Source: Lachnospiraceae bacterium G11
GTDB lineage: Bacteria; Bacillota; Clostridia; Lachnospirales; Lachnospiraceae
DNA: 64,000 bases
Assembly: GCA_900103495.1 (NCBI GenBank)
Contig: FMWZ01000015.1
Span: 60,869 to 124,868 of the forward strand
Direction: 5' to 3'
Shown here: positions 36,454 through 45,316 of the stretch, piece by piece
How the letters are laid out: every line of letters starts with the position of its first letter
How positions within the stretch are numbered: the first letter of the stretch is position 1
Position numbers and translations under genes: made by a program
Notes under the pieces: model-generated
The model's database searches: none
What the model saw: only the letters and a program-made list of their open reading frames with translations
What the model was told of the DNA's origin: nothing

Positions 36454-37434
36454 ATGACTTTTAAAGAATTTATATCAAAATACAAGGGACAAACCATCTA
36501 TATTCAGACCCACAACTTTCCGGATCCCGATGCCCTGGGCAGTGCTCTTGGTTTAAAGACACTGTGCAAGCATTTCGGCGTGGACTCAATCCTTTGCTAT
36601 GACGGCAAGATTGACAAATTAAGTACCAGACGTATTCTTTCTGTGTTTAACATGGAAATATATGCCAAGGATGAAGTCCCCGGACTTAACGAGAGCAGCA
36701 AGATTATTCTTGTGGATACTCAGAAGGAAGCAGGCAACGTGACGGATTTCATCGGTGATGAAATCGCCTGCATCGACCACCATCCTACTATTAAAGAAAT
36801 TGAATATGAATATAAGGATGTTCAGATAGTTGGTGCCTGCGCATCAATTATCACCCTGTACTTTAAAGAATTGGGAATCACTCCCGACTCCGTAACGGCA
36901 ACAGCGCTCTTATACGGAATAAAAATGGATACAAACCAGTTCCAAAGAGGCGTCAAGAGCGAAGACATCGAGGCCTTTGGTTTCCTTAATCCTTTGATTG
37001 ATGAACAGCTTATGACGGATGTTTCCACCAACACAATGGAGTTCATGGACTTAACCGCTTTCTCAGCATCAATTAACACCATCAAGGTTTACGGAGATGT
37101 GGGAATCGCACACATTCCTTTCTCCTGTCCCGAGGGCTTAATCGCTATGATTTCAGACTTCCTGCTGGCATTGGAGGAAGTAAGGGTAGCCTATGTATAC
37201 TCTAAAAGAGAAGTCGGCTGGAAGTTCTCCGGCCGCTCCGAAATTGCAGAAGTGGATGTAGGTGAAGTCCTCCACAGTGTTCTCACCCCCATGGGTGGCA
37301 ACGGCGGCGGACACAGCTGTATGGCCGGCGGTTTCCTCCCCATCGCTTCGGTTGAAGTGTACGGGGTTAACGCAGACCACGTCATCTGCAACCACCTGGT
37401 TGAAACCACAACCAAGCTTAGAAAGAAACTGTAG
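36454..37434 (+). CDS. DHH-family phosphoesterase (NrnA-like)
   Basis: A 326-residue DHH/DHHA1 phosphoesterase. The metal-site motifs are NFPDPDALGS (about residues 26-35), ILVDTQ, CIDHHPT and, in the DHHA1 domain, GGNGGGHSCMAGG near residue 285. Such proteins hydrolyse short RNA oligomers, pAp or cyclic-dinucleotide products; which one cannot be read here. The start at 36454 has GGAGG six nt upstream; the longer frame from TTG at 36442 is not needed. It is monocistronic with a long terminator. Confidence 0.85.
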   Translation: MTFKEFISKYKGQTIYIQTHNFPDPDALGSALGLKTLCKHFGVDSILCYDGKIDKLSTRRILSVFNMEIYAKDEVPGLNESSKIILVDTQKEAGNVTDFIGDEIACIDHHPTIKEIEYEYKDVQIVGACASIITLYFKELGITPDSVTATALLYGIKMDTNQFQRGVKSEDIEAFGFLNPLIDEQLMTDVSTNTMEFMDLTAFSASINTIKVYGDVGIAHIPFSCPEGLIAMISDFLLALEEVRVAYVYSKREVGWKFSGRSEIAEVDVGEVLHSVLTPMGGNGGGHSCMAGGFLPIASVEVYGVNADHVICNHLVETTTKLRKKL

Positions 37435-37446
37435 TTACACATTCGA

Positions 37447-37501
37447 GCACAAAAATGGTGCCGATTCATATATGATATATGAATCGGCACCATTTTTGTG
37501 C
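37447..37501. terminator. 27-bp perfect inverted repeat, bidirectional terminator
   Basis: The arms 37447-37473 and 37475-37501 are exactly complementary over 27 bp around one central base. Each strand carries ATTTTTGTGC at the 3' arm. It separates the convergent DHH and ACT-domain genes. Confidence 0.85.
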
Positions 37502-37510
37502 GACACTATT

Positions 37511-37543
37511 TATGTGCAATTTGGGCCTGTCCCCATTTTGCAC
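37511..37543 (-). repeat. REP-like dispersed hairpin, copy 1
   Basis: Read on the minus strand: GTGCA, then TGGGGACAGGCCCA, then TGCAC, forming a two-part stem-loop. It lies directly after the stop codon of the ACT-domain gene. Very similar copies lie at 53129-53162 and 63651-63674. Confidence 0.7.
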
Positions 37544-37981
37544 CTAAAGTTTCATTACATCCTCTTCGTCCACAACCTGTATTCCGTTGTCGCGAAGGTA
37601 TCTTACTGCTCTGTCCATTTCTGCATCGTCCACTCTGACAATCATATATGCCAGATCTTCGTTCTTTGCGAAAAATGCATAGGCGTATTCCATATCGATG
37701 TTTCCTTTGGTGAGTGCGGAAATAATCTTGGCGATACTTCCGGGCTTATCCTCACCGGCCACCGCAAGTACATCCGTTACCTGGCAGATGAATCCGCCTT
37801 CCTTCATAACCTTTGCGGCCTTGTTAACATCATCAACAATCAGTCTCAAAATTCCGAAATCGGAAGTCTCCGATATGGACAAGGCTCTGATGTTAATGTT
37901 TGCACTTCCCAGAGCATCTGTAACTTCAGCAAGTCCGCCCACTCTGTTTTCGATAAATACGGAAATCTGTTTTACTGCCAT
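37544..37981 (-). CDS. Tandem ACT-domain protein of an aryl-acid operon
   Basis: A 145-residue protein made of two ACT domains (about 1-70 and 71-145; motifs NRVGGLAEVTDAL and DKPGSIAKIISAL). Such proteins bind amino acids; proteins of this type often sit beside phenylacetate-CoA ligase and indolepyruvate oxidoreductase genes, where a regulatory role is presumed. The start at 37981 (MAVKQISVF) has GGGGG upstream; the frame runs to 38017, overlapping paaK. It is the last gene of iorA-iorB-paaK-ACT. Confidence 0.85.
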   Translation of the reverse strand: MAVKQISVFIENRVGGLAEVTDALGSANINIRALSISETSDFGILRLIVDDVNKAAKVMKEGGFICQVTDVLAVAGEDKPGSIAKIISALTKGNIDMEYAYAFFAKNEDLAYMIVRVDDAEMDRAVRYLRDNGIQVVDEEDVMKL

Positions 37982-37994
37982 ACTCGTACCCCCT

Positions 37995-39296
37995 TTAGTA
38001 TAATTTACGCTTGTCAATTACTCTGACTGCCTTGCCTTCGCTTCGCTCGATGGTCTTGGGTGCCACAAGGTGTACCTTTGCCTGAATTCCAAGCATGGTC
38101 TTGAGAGCAGCCATAAGGTGTCCTTCCTTCTCGGAAATCTTTGACATACGGTCAGAGAACATATCCTCTGTCATCTCAACATTGATATCAAAGGTATCTG
38201 TATTGTTAACTCTGTCAACGATAATCTGGTAGTTAGGCGGCATGCCCTCTTTGAGAAGCACGGTCTCGATCTGTGAAGGGAATACGTTGACGCCACGAAT
38301 GATAAGCATGTCGTCGCTTCGTCCCATGGGCTTGTGCATTCTTACGAAGGTACGTCCGCAAGAGCATTTCTCTCTGTATAATACGCAAAGATCCTTGGTT
38401 CTGTAACGAAGAAGAGGGAATGCTTCCTTGGTAAGGCTTGTGAAAACCAGCTCACCCTTCTCACCGTCAGGAAGAACCTCTCCGGTCTTGGGGTTGATAA
38501 TCTCCACGATGAAGTGGTCTTCGTTGATGTGCATACCGTTCTGAGCTTCACACTCGTAAGCAACTCCGGGGCCGCTTAACTCTGTAAGTCCATAAATATC
38601 GTAAGCCTTAAGGCCAAGTTTTTTCTGGATATCCTGACGCATCTCCTCTGTCCATGCCTCAGCTCCAAAAATACCCGCCTTCAGTTTAAGCTGATCCTTC
38701 ATGCCCTGCTCAGCAATGGACTCCCCAAGGTAAGCAGCGTAAGAAGGTGTACAGCAAAGAACTGTAGCCCCAAGGTCTGTCATAAACTGAATCTGTCTGT
38801 CGGTATTACCTGATGAAATGGGAACTGTCATACATCCGAGTTTGGTGGAACCTCCATGGATTCCCATTCCTCCGGTGAACAGACCGTAACCATATGAAAT
38901 CTGAACAATGTCGTCCTTGTCTGCGCCTGCTGCCGTCAAAGCTCTCGCACAGCAATCATCCCAAAGGTCAATATCATTTTGTGTGTAAAAAGCCACCACT
39001 CTCTTACCTGTGGTTCCGCTGGTGGAATGGATTCTTACAACATCTTTTCTGTCACAGGCAAGAAGTCCGTAAGGATATGCATCCCTAAGGTCATCTTTGG
39101 TAACAAAAGGAAGCTTATGAAGGTCCTCAAGTCCCTTGATATCATCGGGAGTCACCCCCTTCTCTTCCATTTTCTTTCTGTAGTAGGGAACGTTGTCCCA
39201 GATTCTTTTTACCTGCTTAACAAGTCTTTCGCTCTGAAGAGCTCTCAACTTGTCCAAGGGCATTGTCTCTATTTCTTCCTGATAATACTTACCCAT
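37995..39296 (-). CDS. paaK: Phenylacetate-CoA ligase (AMP-forming)
   Basis: A 433-residue adenylate-forming ligase. The ATP motif is HSTSGTTGKRV (about residues 91-101), with YDIYGLTE and YRTKDL downstream and a C-terminal lid domain. It activates phenylacetate (or indoleacetate) to its CoA ester, or works in reverse, making ATP. In the operon with iorA/iorB it links aryl-CoA esters to free aryl acids. A GGAAAAGGA site precedes the ATG; iorB ends 35 bp upstream. Confidence 0.92.
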   Translation of the reverse strand: MGKYYQEEIETMPLDKLRALQSERLVKQVKRIWDNVPYYRKKMEEKGVTPDDIKGLEDLHKLPFVTKDDLRDAYPYGLLACDRKDVVRIHSTSGTTGKRVVAFYTQNDIDLWDDCCARALTAAGADKDDIVQISYGYGLFTGGMGIHGGSTKLGCMTVPISSGNTDRQIQFMTDLGATVLCCTPSYAAYLGESIAEQGMKDQLKLKAGIFGAEAWTEEMRQDIQKKLGLKAYDIYGLTELSGPGVAYECEAQNGMHINEDHFIVEIINPKTGEVLPDGEKGELVFTSLTKEAFPLLRYRTKDLCVLYREKCSCGRTFVRMHKPMGRSDDMLIIRGVNVFPSQIETVLLKEGMPPNYQIIVDRVNNTDTFDINVEMTEDMFSDRMSKISEKEGHLMAALKTMLGIQAKVHLVAPKTIERSEGKAVRVIDKRKLY

Positions 39297-39331
39297 TTAT
39301 TTTTCCTTTTCCATATTGTGGCGTGATTTTA

Positions 39332-39901
39332 TTAAGCATTACGTCCAAGCATAAAGGCCTTCTTGTTAAGTTCAAGGAACTTGGGAGGAACACATGCTTC
39401 AAGTGCCTCCATCCAGGCTTCCTCTGAAGCATCGAAGTACTTGGAAAGTCTTCCCATAAGCACAATGTTAACGGCCTTTGAAGAGCCTGCCTCATTGGCA
39501 AGACTGAGTGCATCGATAGCATCTACGTCTGCGCCGGCATTCTTCATCTTGTTAACCAAATCTGCAGGGTACTCTGCTGCGCCGATAATAACGGGCATGG
39601 GATCGATTTCCTGGGTATTAACGATAATCTTTCCACCCTTTTTAAGATAGGTCAACCAACGGGCAGCCTCAAGTTTCTCAAAGGAAATAATAAAGTCTGC
39701 CTGTCCTTTATCAATTATGGGAGAATAAACCTTCTCACCATAGCGAACATAAGTTACTACGCTTCCGCCTCTCTGGCTCATACCGTGAACCTCAGAAACC
39801 TTTACGTCATTACCCTGATTCATAAGAAGGCGTCCAAGAAGCTTACTTGCAAGGAGTGAACCCTGACCACCGACACCTACAATCATAATATTCTTAGTCA
39901 T
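39332..39901 (-). CDS. iorB: Indolepyruvate:ferredoxin oxidoreductase, beta subunit
   Basis: A 189-residue gamma-type domain of 2-oxoacid:ferredoxin oxidoreductases (GVGGQGSLLASKLLGRLL at the start, EVHGMSQRGGSV following). With IorA it oxidatively decarboxylates aryl pyruvates to aryl-acetyl-CoA with reduced ferredoxin, or carboxylates in reverse. Its ATG overlaps the iorA stop by one base (TAATG), so the subunits are translationally coupled. Confidence 0.94.
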   Translation of the reverse strand: MTKNIMIVGVGGQGSLLASKLLGRLLMNQGNDVKVSEVHGMSQRGGSVVTYVRYGEKVYSPIIDKGQADFIISFEKLEAARWLTYLKKGGKIIVNTQEIDPMPVIIGAAEYPADLVNKMKNAGADVDAIDALSLANEAGSSKAVNIVLMGRLSKYFDASEEAWMEALEACVPPKFLELNKKAFMLGRNA

Positions 39902-41634
39902 TATTCATTTCCCTCCAATGCATCAAAGGCACAAAGCTGCTTACATACGTTACAGCCCACACATAATGTCTCGTCAATGTGTGCCTTGTTATTCTTCATA
40001 CTGATAGCGGGACATCCAAGTCTCATGCAGCTCTTACAGCTCTTGCACTTATCAGGGTTACATTTGATTGGAGGATTGTGCTTAACGTACTTAAGCAGTG
40101 CACAGGGTCTTCTGGAAATAATAACCGAAGGCTCCTTGGCTGCAAGCTCCTCCTTCAAAACCTTATCTGTCTCAGCCAGATCATAAGGATCTACAACTCG
40201 CACTCTGTTAAAGCCCATTGCTTTGCAAAGAGCCTCAAGATCGATGTGACCTGCAGGATCACCCTTTATGTTAAGTCCGGTAAGAGGATTCTGCTGATGT
40301 CCTGTCATACCGGTAATTGAGTTATCTACTATAACAATGGTTGAATTGCTCTGGTTGTAAGCTACGTTTGCAAGACCGGTCATACCGGAGTGCATGAATG
40401 TTGAGTCTCCGATAACTGCAACGGTCTTTCCTTCGCTCTCCTCTCCGAGAGCCTTGTTAAATCCGTGAATGGAGCTGATGGAAGCGCCCATGCAGGCATT
40501 GACTTCCATGGCATTTAAAGGTGCCACAGCTCCAAGAGTGTAGCATCCAATGTCACCAAGCACTGTGCACTTATTCTTTGAAAGTGTATAGAAAAGTCCT
40601 CTGTGAGGGCAGCCTGCGCACATTACGGGAGGTCTTACAGGAATGTTCTCATCGATAGAGATACCCTCTGCAGGTTCCTTGCCCATAGCCTTGGCAATAA
40701 GATTCTGTGAGAATTCATCTATAAGAGGAAGAAGCTCCTTGCCGGATACTTCAACTCCAATCTTGTTACAGAACTCTTCGATGAAAGGATCAAGCTCCTC
40801 GATAACGATAACCTTCTCAACCTTGGAGGCAAAATCCTTAATCATCTTGGTAGGAAGAGGCCAAACCATTCCCAGCTTAAGAATGCTTGCTTCCTCACCG
40901 TATACTTCCTTAACATACTGATAACTTGTGGAAGATGTGATGATGCCAAGCTTGGTTCCGCCCATCTCAACTCTGTTGATGGGAGACTTCTCGGCATATG
41001 CCTCAAGATCAGCCATTCTCTTCTCCACAATGGGATGTTTCTTTCTGGCATTCCCGGGCATCATAACGTTCTTGGGAATATCTTTAACGTAAGGCTTAAC
41101 AGGTCTTTCCACTCTCTCACCTGTCTCCACAATGCTCTGTGAATGTGCGATACGTGTACATGTCTTAATAAATACGGGAGTGTCAAACTCCTCTGAAATA
41201 TCGTATGCAAGCTTTGCAAATTCGAGACACTCTGCAGAATCTGAGGGCTCAAGCATGGGAACCTTGCTGGCCTTTGCATAATGTCTGGAATCCTGCTCGT
41301 TCTGAGATGAGTGCATTCCGGGGTCATCTGCAACAAGGATAACCATTCCGGCATTTACACCTATATATGATATGGTAAAAAGAGGATCGGCAGCTACGTT
41401 AAGTCCTACGTGCTTCATGCCACAGAAGCTTCTCTTGCCCGCCAAAGATGCACCGAAAGCAACCTCCATGGCAACTTTCTCATTGGGTGCCCACTCTGAA
41501 TAAACTTCGTCGTACTTGGCAATCTCTTCCGTAACCTCAGTAGAGGGAGTTCCGGGATAGCTGGATGCCACACCTACGCCGGCTTCGTAAAGGCCTCTGG
41601 CAATGGCTGTATTTCCTAACATTAACTGTTTCAT
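39901..41634 (-). CDS. iorA: Indolepyruvate:ferredoxin oxidoreductase, alpha subunit
   Basis: A 577-residue thiamine-diphosphate enzyme. It has the N-terminal PYR domain (LMLGNTAIARGLYEAGV, SYPGTPSTE), the TPP-binding domain (GDIGCYTLG...GDSTFMHSG), and at the C-terminus two 4Fe-4S motifs (CKSCKSCMRLGCP and CVGCNVCKQLC). It uses ferredoxin in the cytosol. It is the first gene of the operon, with a consensus promoter whose start point falls inside a terminator hairpin. Rumen anaerobes use such enzymes both to degrade and to make aromatic amino acids; direction here is unknown. Confidence 0.94.
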   Translation of the reverse strand: MKQLMLGNTAIARGLYEAGVGVASSYPGTPSTEVTEEIAKYDEVYSEWAPNEKVAMEVAFGASLAGKRSFCGMKHVGLNVAADPLFTISYIGVNAGMVILVADDPGMHSSQNEQDSRHYAKASKVPMLEPSDSAECLEFAKLAYDISEEFDTPVFIKTCTRIAHSQSIVETGERVERPVKPYVKDIPKNVMMPGNARKKHPIVEKRMADLEAYAEKSPINRVEMGGTKLGIITSSTSYQYVKEVYGEEASILKLGMVWPLPTKMIKDFASKVEKVIVIEELDPFIEEFCNKIGVEVSGKELLPLIDEFSQNLIAKAMGKEPAEGISIDENIPVRPPVMCAGCPHRGLFYTLSKNKCTVLGDIGCYTLGAVAPLNAMEVNACMGASISSIHGFNKALGEESEGKTVAVIGDSTFMHSGMTGLANVAYNQSNSTIVIVDNSITGMTGHQQNPLTGLNIKGDPAGHIDLEALCKAMGFNRVRVVDPYDLAETDKVLKEELAAKEPSVIISRRPCALLKYVKHNPPIKCNPDKCKSCKSCMRLGCPAISMKNNKAHIDETLCVGCNVCKQLCAFDALEGNE

Positions 41635-41662
41635 TACTACTTTTCCTTTCCAAAACTGATAT

Positions 41663-41695
41663 AAAAAATCCTTTGACGCTTTAACATGTCAAAGG
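41663..41695 (-). terminator. Terminator downstream of the YhhN gene, overlapping the iorA start site
   Basis: The arms CCTTTGAC (41670-41677) and GTCAAAGG (41688-41695) with a 10-nt loop are followed on the minus strand by ATTTTTT. It lies between the YhhN-family gene and iorA. Confidence 0.8.
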
Positions 41696-41697
41696 AA

Positions 41698-41726
41698 ATG
41701 ATAAACTATTTAACTTGGGGTGTCAA
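41698..41726 (-). promoter_or_regulatory. Sigma-A promoter of the iorA operon
   Basis: Minus strand: consensus -35 TTGACA (41726-41721), 17-nt spacer, -10 TATCAT (41703-41698). The start point is expected near 41691, within the 5' arm of the terminator hairpin. Confidence 0.78.
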
Positions 41727-41727
41727 C

Positions 41728-42396
41728 TTAAAACAGCACGCTTACTGCAATAAAGAACATTGCCAGATAGTAGGTTCCGATATTAAGTCCATGGACTGCC
41801 CACGCCCTTTTCTTTTTGAAATACAAGGGAGCAATCAAAACATCCGACGTGAGAAAGAAGATTCCGCCAAGAGCAAGGCATATTCCCTTTGCACCGGGAT
41901 GGGTCCACAAAACCTGGATGCTTTTGCCTGCCATGGTACACACAAAGATGGCATAAATCATACCTGCGTAAGCAAATTTCCCAAGGAAAAACGAAGGGAT
42001 CTTCTTAAGCACAAGGACGCCTATAACTCCAAGTGCAGGAAGAATAAGGTCATAGGGCGTAAACCCGGACAGCGTATACAAATAGGAAATAAAACAAATA
42101 TGTCCAAGTAAGAAAAGAAGTGTTCCAAGGAGGAGATACTGCTTTTTTACATGTCTGTTATGAAGACCCATAAAAAGGTCTCCGGCAAAACACAGCAAAA
42201 ATCCCGGCATCAGATAGGCAAAGGCCGAGCTGTTGCCGGAAATATAGCTTAATACACACAGATTAACCACAAACACTGCGCTGTTAAGCATCTTGGCAGG
42301 AACGTAGAATCTGCGGTACTTCCTGTTTAACAAAGTATATATAAGGGGCACGAATGCAAGTGCCGCCACTGTAAAACTGATGATAGCCGGTTTCAT
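41728..42396 (-). CDS. YhhN/TMEM86-family membrane protein
   Basis: A 222-residue protein with about eight membrane helices and family motifs (PAKMLNSAVF, LLCFAGDLFMG, FLLGHICFISYLY, GGIFFLTSDVLIA, YYLAMFFIAVS). Animal TMEM86 members are lysoplasmalogenases; bacterial YhhN roles are less clear. Plasmalogens occur in Clostridia, so a lipid role is plausible. It starts 6 bp after the EAL-protein gene, so the two are co-transcribed. Confidence 0.85.
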   Translation of the reverse strand: MKPAIISFTVAALAFVPLIYTLLNRKYRRFYVPAKMLNSAVFVVNLCVLSYISGNSSAFAYLMPGFLLCFAGDLFMGLHNRHVKKQYLLLGTLLFLLGHICFISYLYTLSGFTPYDLILPALGVIGVLVLKKIPSFFLGKFAYAGMIYAIFVCTMAGKSIQVLWTHPGAKGICLALGGIFFLTSDVLIAPLYFKKKRAWAVHGLNIGTYYLAMFFIAVSVLF

Positions 42397-42402
42397 TTAT
42401 AA

Positions 42403-44328
42403 CTATTCTCTTTTCAAAATATATCTTATAAAGTCTTCTTCATTCATGGCTCTGGAGTAATAGTAACCCTGGAATGCATCACATCCAATATCCTTCATAC
42501 TCTCAACCATCTCTGTACTCTCAACGCCCTTGGCGATACAGCCATACCTTAAATCCTTAATGAGAGAAACGTAGTTTTTCAGGATAATAAGGGAATTTCT
42601 GTCCTCCATGGCTGATGTAACAAGCTCTATAGCAAGGTTAACAAACATAACAGGGATTGTTGCGATATATTCCGCATTTGCAAATCCTGCACCGAAATCA
42701 TCGAGGGAAAAGCTGACTCCGTAGTTACGGAGCTTCGTTACGTTTTTTACCACCATTTCCTTGTCAACCTTATAGGCAGACTCACTGATTTCCAGGTTGA
42801 TAAGACTGGGTTCCACATCATACTCACTTAAGATGCTGATGATTCTGTCGGCCATATCGTACTGAAGGCACTGAATAAGGGACATGTTTATCTCGATAAA
42901 CGAAACTCCCAGTCGCCTTACATCACTTGTGCGGATGAATTCACATACCTTTCTGAATACCGCCTCTCCCAAAGGAATAATCAGGCCATTCTCCTCAGCC
43001 AAAGGAAGGAATTCCTTGGGTGAAATGTTGCCAAGTTCTTCGTCTCTGAGTCTGACCAAAGCCTCGGCGGCTTCGAACTGATTACTCTTGGCAAAAAAGA
43101 TAGGCTGGTAGAAAACCTGCAAAGTATCCTCTTCAAGCGCTTTCCTGATGGCCCTTATTACGGCTATTTCTCGTCGTCTTCTGTCCAGCTCTATGGAGGT
43201 GATTCTGCTGATTCTCACCATAGTGTTGGCGCTCTTTTTCCTTGAATCGAAAATGTCCTTGGCCTTTCTTAAGGTATCCGCATTATTTACATCCTCAAAG
43301 GAAAGATATCCGGCATAGGGTGTCAGACCCACGCTCTCATCATCGCTGTGGGAAGCTTCAATATAAGTATTAATAAGCTTTGTTGCCACCTCATCGGCAT
43401 CATCGTTGGTAAAAACCGCGAATGATGATTTGCCTAGATAGAAAAGCATATCCTTATTAAAGGAATTATGGGCTTTGGTTGCGAAATCTCTGTGAATTTT
43501 TGTTATCTTTTCCTTGGGTAAAAGCCTGTTCACGTAGTCCTTTTCCTCAAGGCCTACAAATACTACCCACTTAAAATTTCCCTTAACAAACCTGCCCACC
43601 GCCTGATAAAAGGCATTCTCATTGTAGGCGACGCCGTTTTCATACAGAAAATATGAAGGGTTTTCCAAAACAGTGAAAAGGATGACAACGATTAAACTGT
43701 TAATAAAGGAATCCGCAGTATTGACGGAAAAATGTACCTTCAAAAACATAAGCGCCAAAACAAGGATGATATTTGCCCAAAGAACCACGCTCTGGTTCTT
43801 TGAAATCACCCTGGTTGCGGTTATATTCATATAGATGATGATGATAAACGTCAGAATAGCCTGGACAAAGATGGCGAAATACAAAGGCCCCGGAATCATA
43901 GCTCCCGGTTCATCCATATTGGCAAACCACTTTGTGAAGGGATTTGTAACCAGAATGAGAATTACAATGGTGGCGATGCTCGGAATAACCTTGCCCCAGG
44001 GGCTTTTCTTGCTGTCATCTTTATTCTTTGAGATGTTATAAACGTAAAAGAAATATAACGTCAGATGAGTTACCGTTAAAGATGTGCAGACGATATTTAA
44101 AAAATACCTGAGTCCCGCACCATGGCTTGGATCGTTTTCGATAACCCTGTAGCAGATTGAACCCACCGCCATGAAAATATTCACGATGGCGAGAGCAAGA
44201 AACAGATTTCCCTGCTTGGTAAAATAGATTTTCCTGTAGAGATATAAAACCGCCAGAATAGAAGATATGACAATGGCTGCTATATCCAGATAGTTTACGT
44301 AGCTAAAAAAGGTGATTTGTTCTGTCAT
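42403..44328 (-). CDS. Membrane protein with degenerate GGDEF and EAL domains
   Basis: A 641-residue protein: seven or so membrane helices (about 1-235), a degenerate GGDEF domain (the signature site reads GKSSF), and an EAL domain (about 390-641). In the EAL domain EALVRL, the Asn (EINMS), the EISES glutamate, DDFGAG and the late Gln (FQGYY) are kept. But the KID motif after DDFG reads NLA, and the general-base Glu of the EGVE motif is Lys (AKGVES). Both changes hit residues needed for c-di-GMP hydrolysis in characterised EAL enzymes, so it is more likely a c-di-GMP sensor or partner protein than an active phosphodiesterase. Confidence 0.85.
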   Translation of the reverse strand: MTEQITFFSYVNYLDIAAIVISSILAVLYLYRKIYFTKQGNLFLALAIVNIFMAVGSICYRVIENDPSHGAGLRYFLNIVCTSLTVTHLTLYFFYVYNISKNKDDSKKSPWGKVIPSIATIVILILVTNPFTKWFANMDEPGAMIPGPLYFAIFVQAILTFIIIIYMNITATRVISKNQSVVLWANIILVLALMFLKVHFSVNTADSFINSLIVVILFTVLENPSYFLYENGVAYNENAFYQAVGRFVKGNFKWVVFVGLEEKDYVNRLLPKEKITKIHRDFATKAHNSFNKDMLFYLGKSSFAVFTNDDADEVATKLINTYIEASHSDDESVGLTPYAGYLSFEDVNNADTLRKAKDIFDSRKKSANTMVRISRITSIELDRRRREIAVIRAIRKALEEDTLQVFYQPIFFAKSNQFEAAEALVRLRDEELGNISPKEFLPLAEENGLIIPLGEAVFRKVCEFIRTSDVRRLGVSFIEINMSLIQCLQYDMADRIISILSEYDVEPSLINLEISESAYKVDKEMVVKNVTKLRNYGVSFSLDDFGAGFANAEYIATIPVMFVNLAIELVTSAMEDRNSLIILKNYVSLIKDLRYGCIAKGVESTEMVESMKDIGCDAFQGYYYSRAMNEEDFIRYILKRE

Positions 44329-44358
44329 AATCTGTCTCCATGTTTCAACCTTCAGATA

Positions 44359-44387
44359 ATTTTAACATGAATTGACAGAAAATTCAA
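44359..44387 (-). promoter_or_regulatory. Promoter of the EAL-YhhN operon
   Basis: Minus strand: -35 TTGAAT (44387-44382), 17-nt spacer, -10 TAAAAT (44364-44359), directly after the stop of the DMT-family gene. Confidence 0.6.
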
Positions 44388-44389
44388 AT

Positions 44390-45316
44390 CTATTCGGCCT
44401 TTTGTTTAGTCGGAATCGGAATCTGTATCAGTATTATAGCCGCAAATAGAATAACGCAACCAATTCCTTCCTTAAGACTCATTCTCTCTCCCAGAATAAT
44501 GGCCCCGGAAAGAACCGCAAAAACCGCCTCGGAGCTCATAAGAAGGGATGCCGTCGTGGGCTCCGTATATCTTTGAGCAATGATTTGCAGCGTATATCCC
44601 ACACCGCCGGAGAGAATTCCGCAGTAAAGAATGGGCAGCGCAGACTTCATGATTACATCCACACTTGGAGTCTCAAATAAAAGAGCCCCCACCGTTGCCA
44701 TCACCGCAGCAACGATAAACTGTATCTCGGACATCAATATGGGATTGGCCTTTGGAGCAAAATGGTCACAGCTTAATATGTGTCCCGAGAAAAGCAGCGC
44801 ACAGACAAGCACCATGAAATCACCGTGGGTCAGGGTGAAATCCTCGGTAACGCAAAGGAGGTACATTCCTACAACACCCATGAACACTGCAATCCACACC
44901 TTTGCCTGACTCTTGTTCTTAAATATGAAGATATTGATAATGGGAACCACCAGAATGTACATGGCAGTGATAAAGCCTGCCTTGCCGGCGGTGGTGTAGG
45001 CGATTCCTATCTGCTGAAAGATTGTGGCTGATCCAAGGAACAATCCCGTAAACAGTCCTCCAAGGAGAGTGTGCTTTCTGTGAATCGCCCTCTCTTCAGG
45101 CGACATCGAAGCGGTTTTTGCCTTATCTTTCTTTGCATAAAATAAGGATAAGACCCCTACAAATACCGCTGAAAGAACTGTTCTTGATGCGGTAAAAGTC
45201 ATTGGCGGAGTCCCATCCGTTCCCATTCTCTGACTGACAAAGGCACTGCCCCAAATAATTGCAGTCAGAATCAATAATATATTTCCAAGTACCCGTTTGT
45301 TGCTTTTGCTACTCAT
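44390..45316 (-). CDS. EamA/DMT-family transporter
   Basis: A 308-residue protein with ten membrane helices in two EamA repeats ([14 protein letters not shown] near the start; [15 protein letters not shown] in the second half). The family exports amino acids or other metabolites. Its start overlaps the preceding amino-acid ABC ATPase gene by 8 bp, so import and this transporter are made together. The substrate is not known; the coupling suggests the same or a related amino acid. Confidence 0.88.
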   Translation of the reverse strand: MSSKSNKRVLGNILLILTAIIWGSAFVSQRMGTDGTPPMTFTASRTVLSAVFVGVLSLFYAKKDKAKTASMSPEERAIHRKHTLLGGLFTGLFLGSATIFQQIGIAYTTAGKAGFITAMYILVVPIINIFIFKNKSQAKVWIAVFMGVVGMYLLCVTEDFTLTHGDFMVLVCALLFSGHILSCDHFAPKANPILMSEIQFIVAAVMATVGALLFETPSVDVIMKSALPILYCGILSGGVGYTLQIIAQRYTEPTTASLLMSSEAVFAVLSGAIILGERMSLKEGIGCVILFAAIILIQIPIPTKQKAE

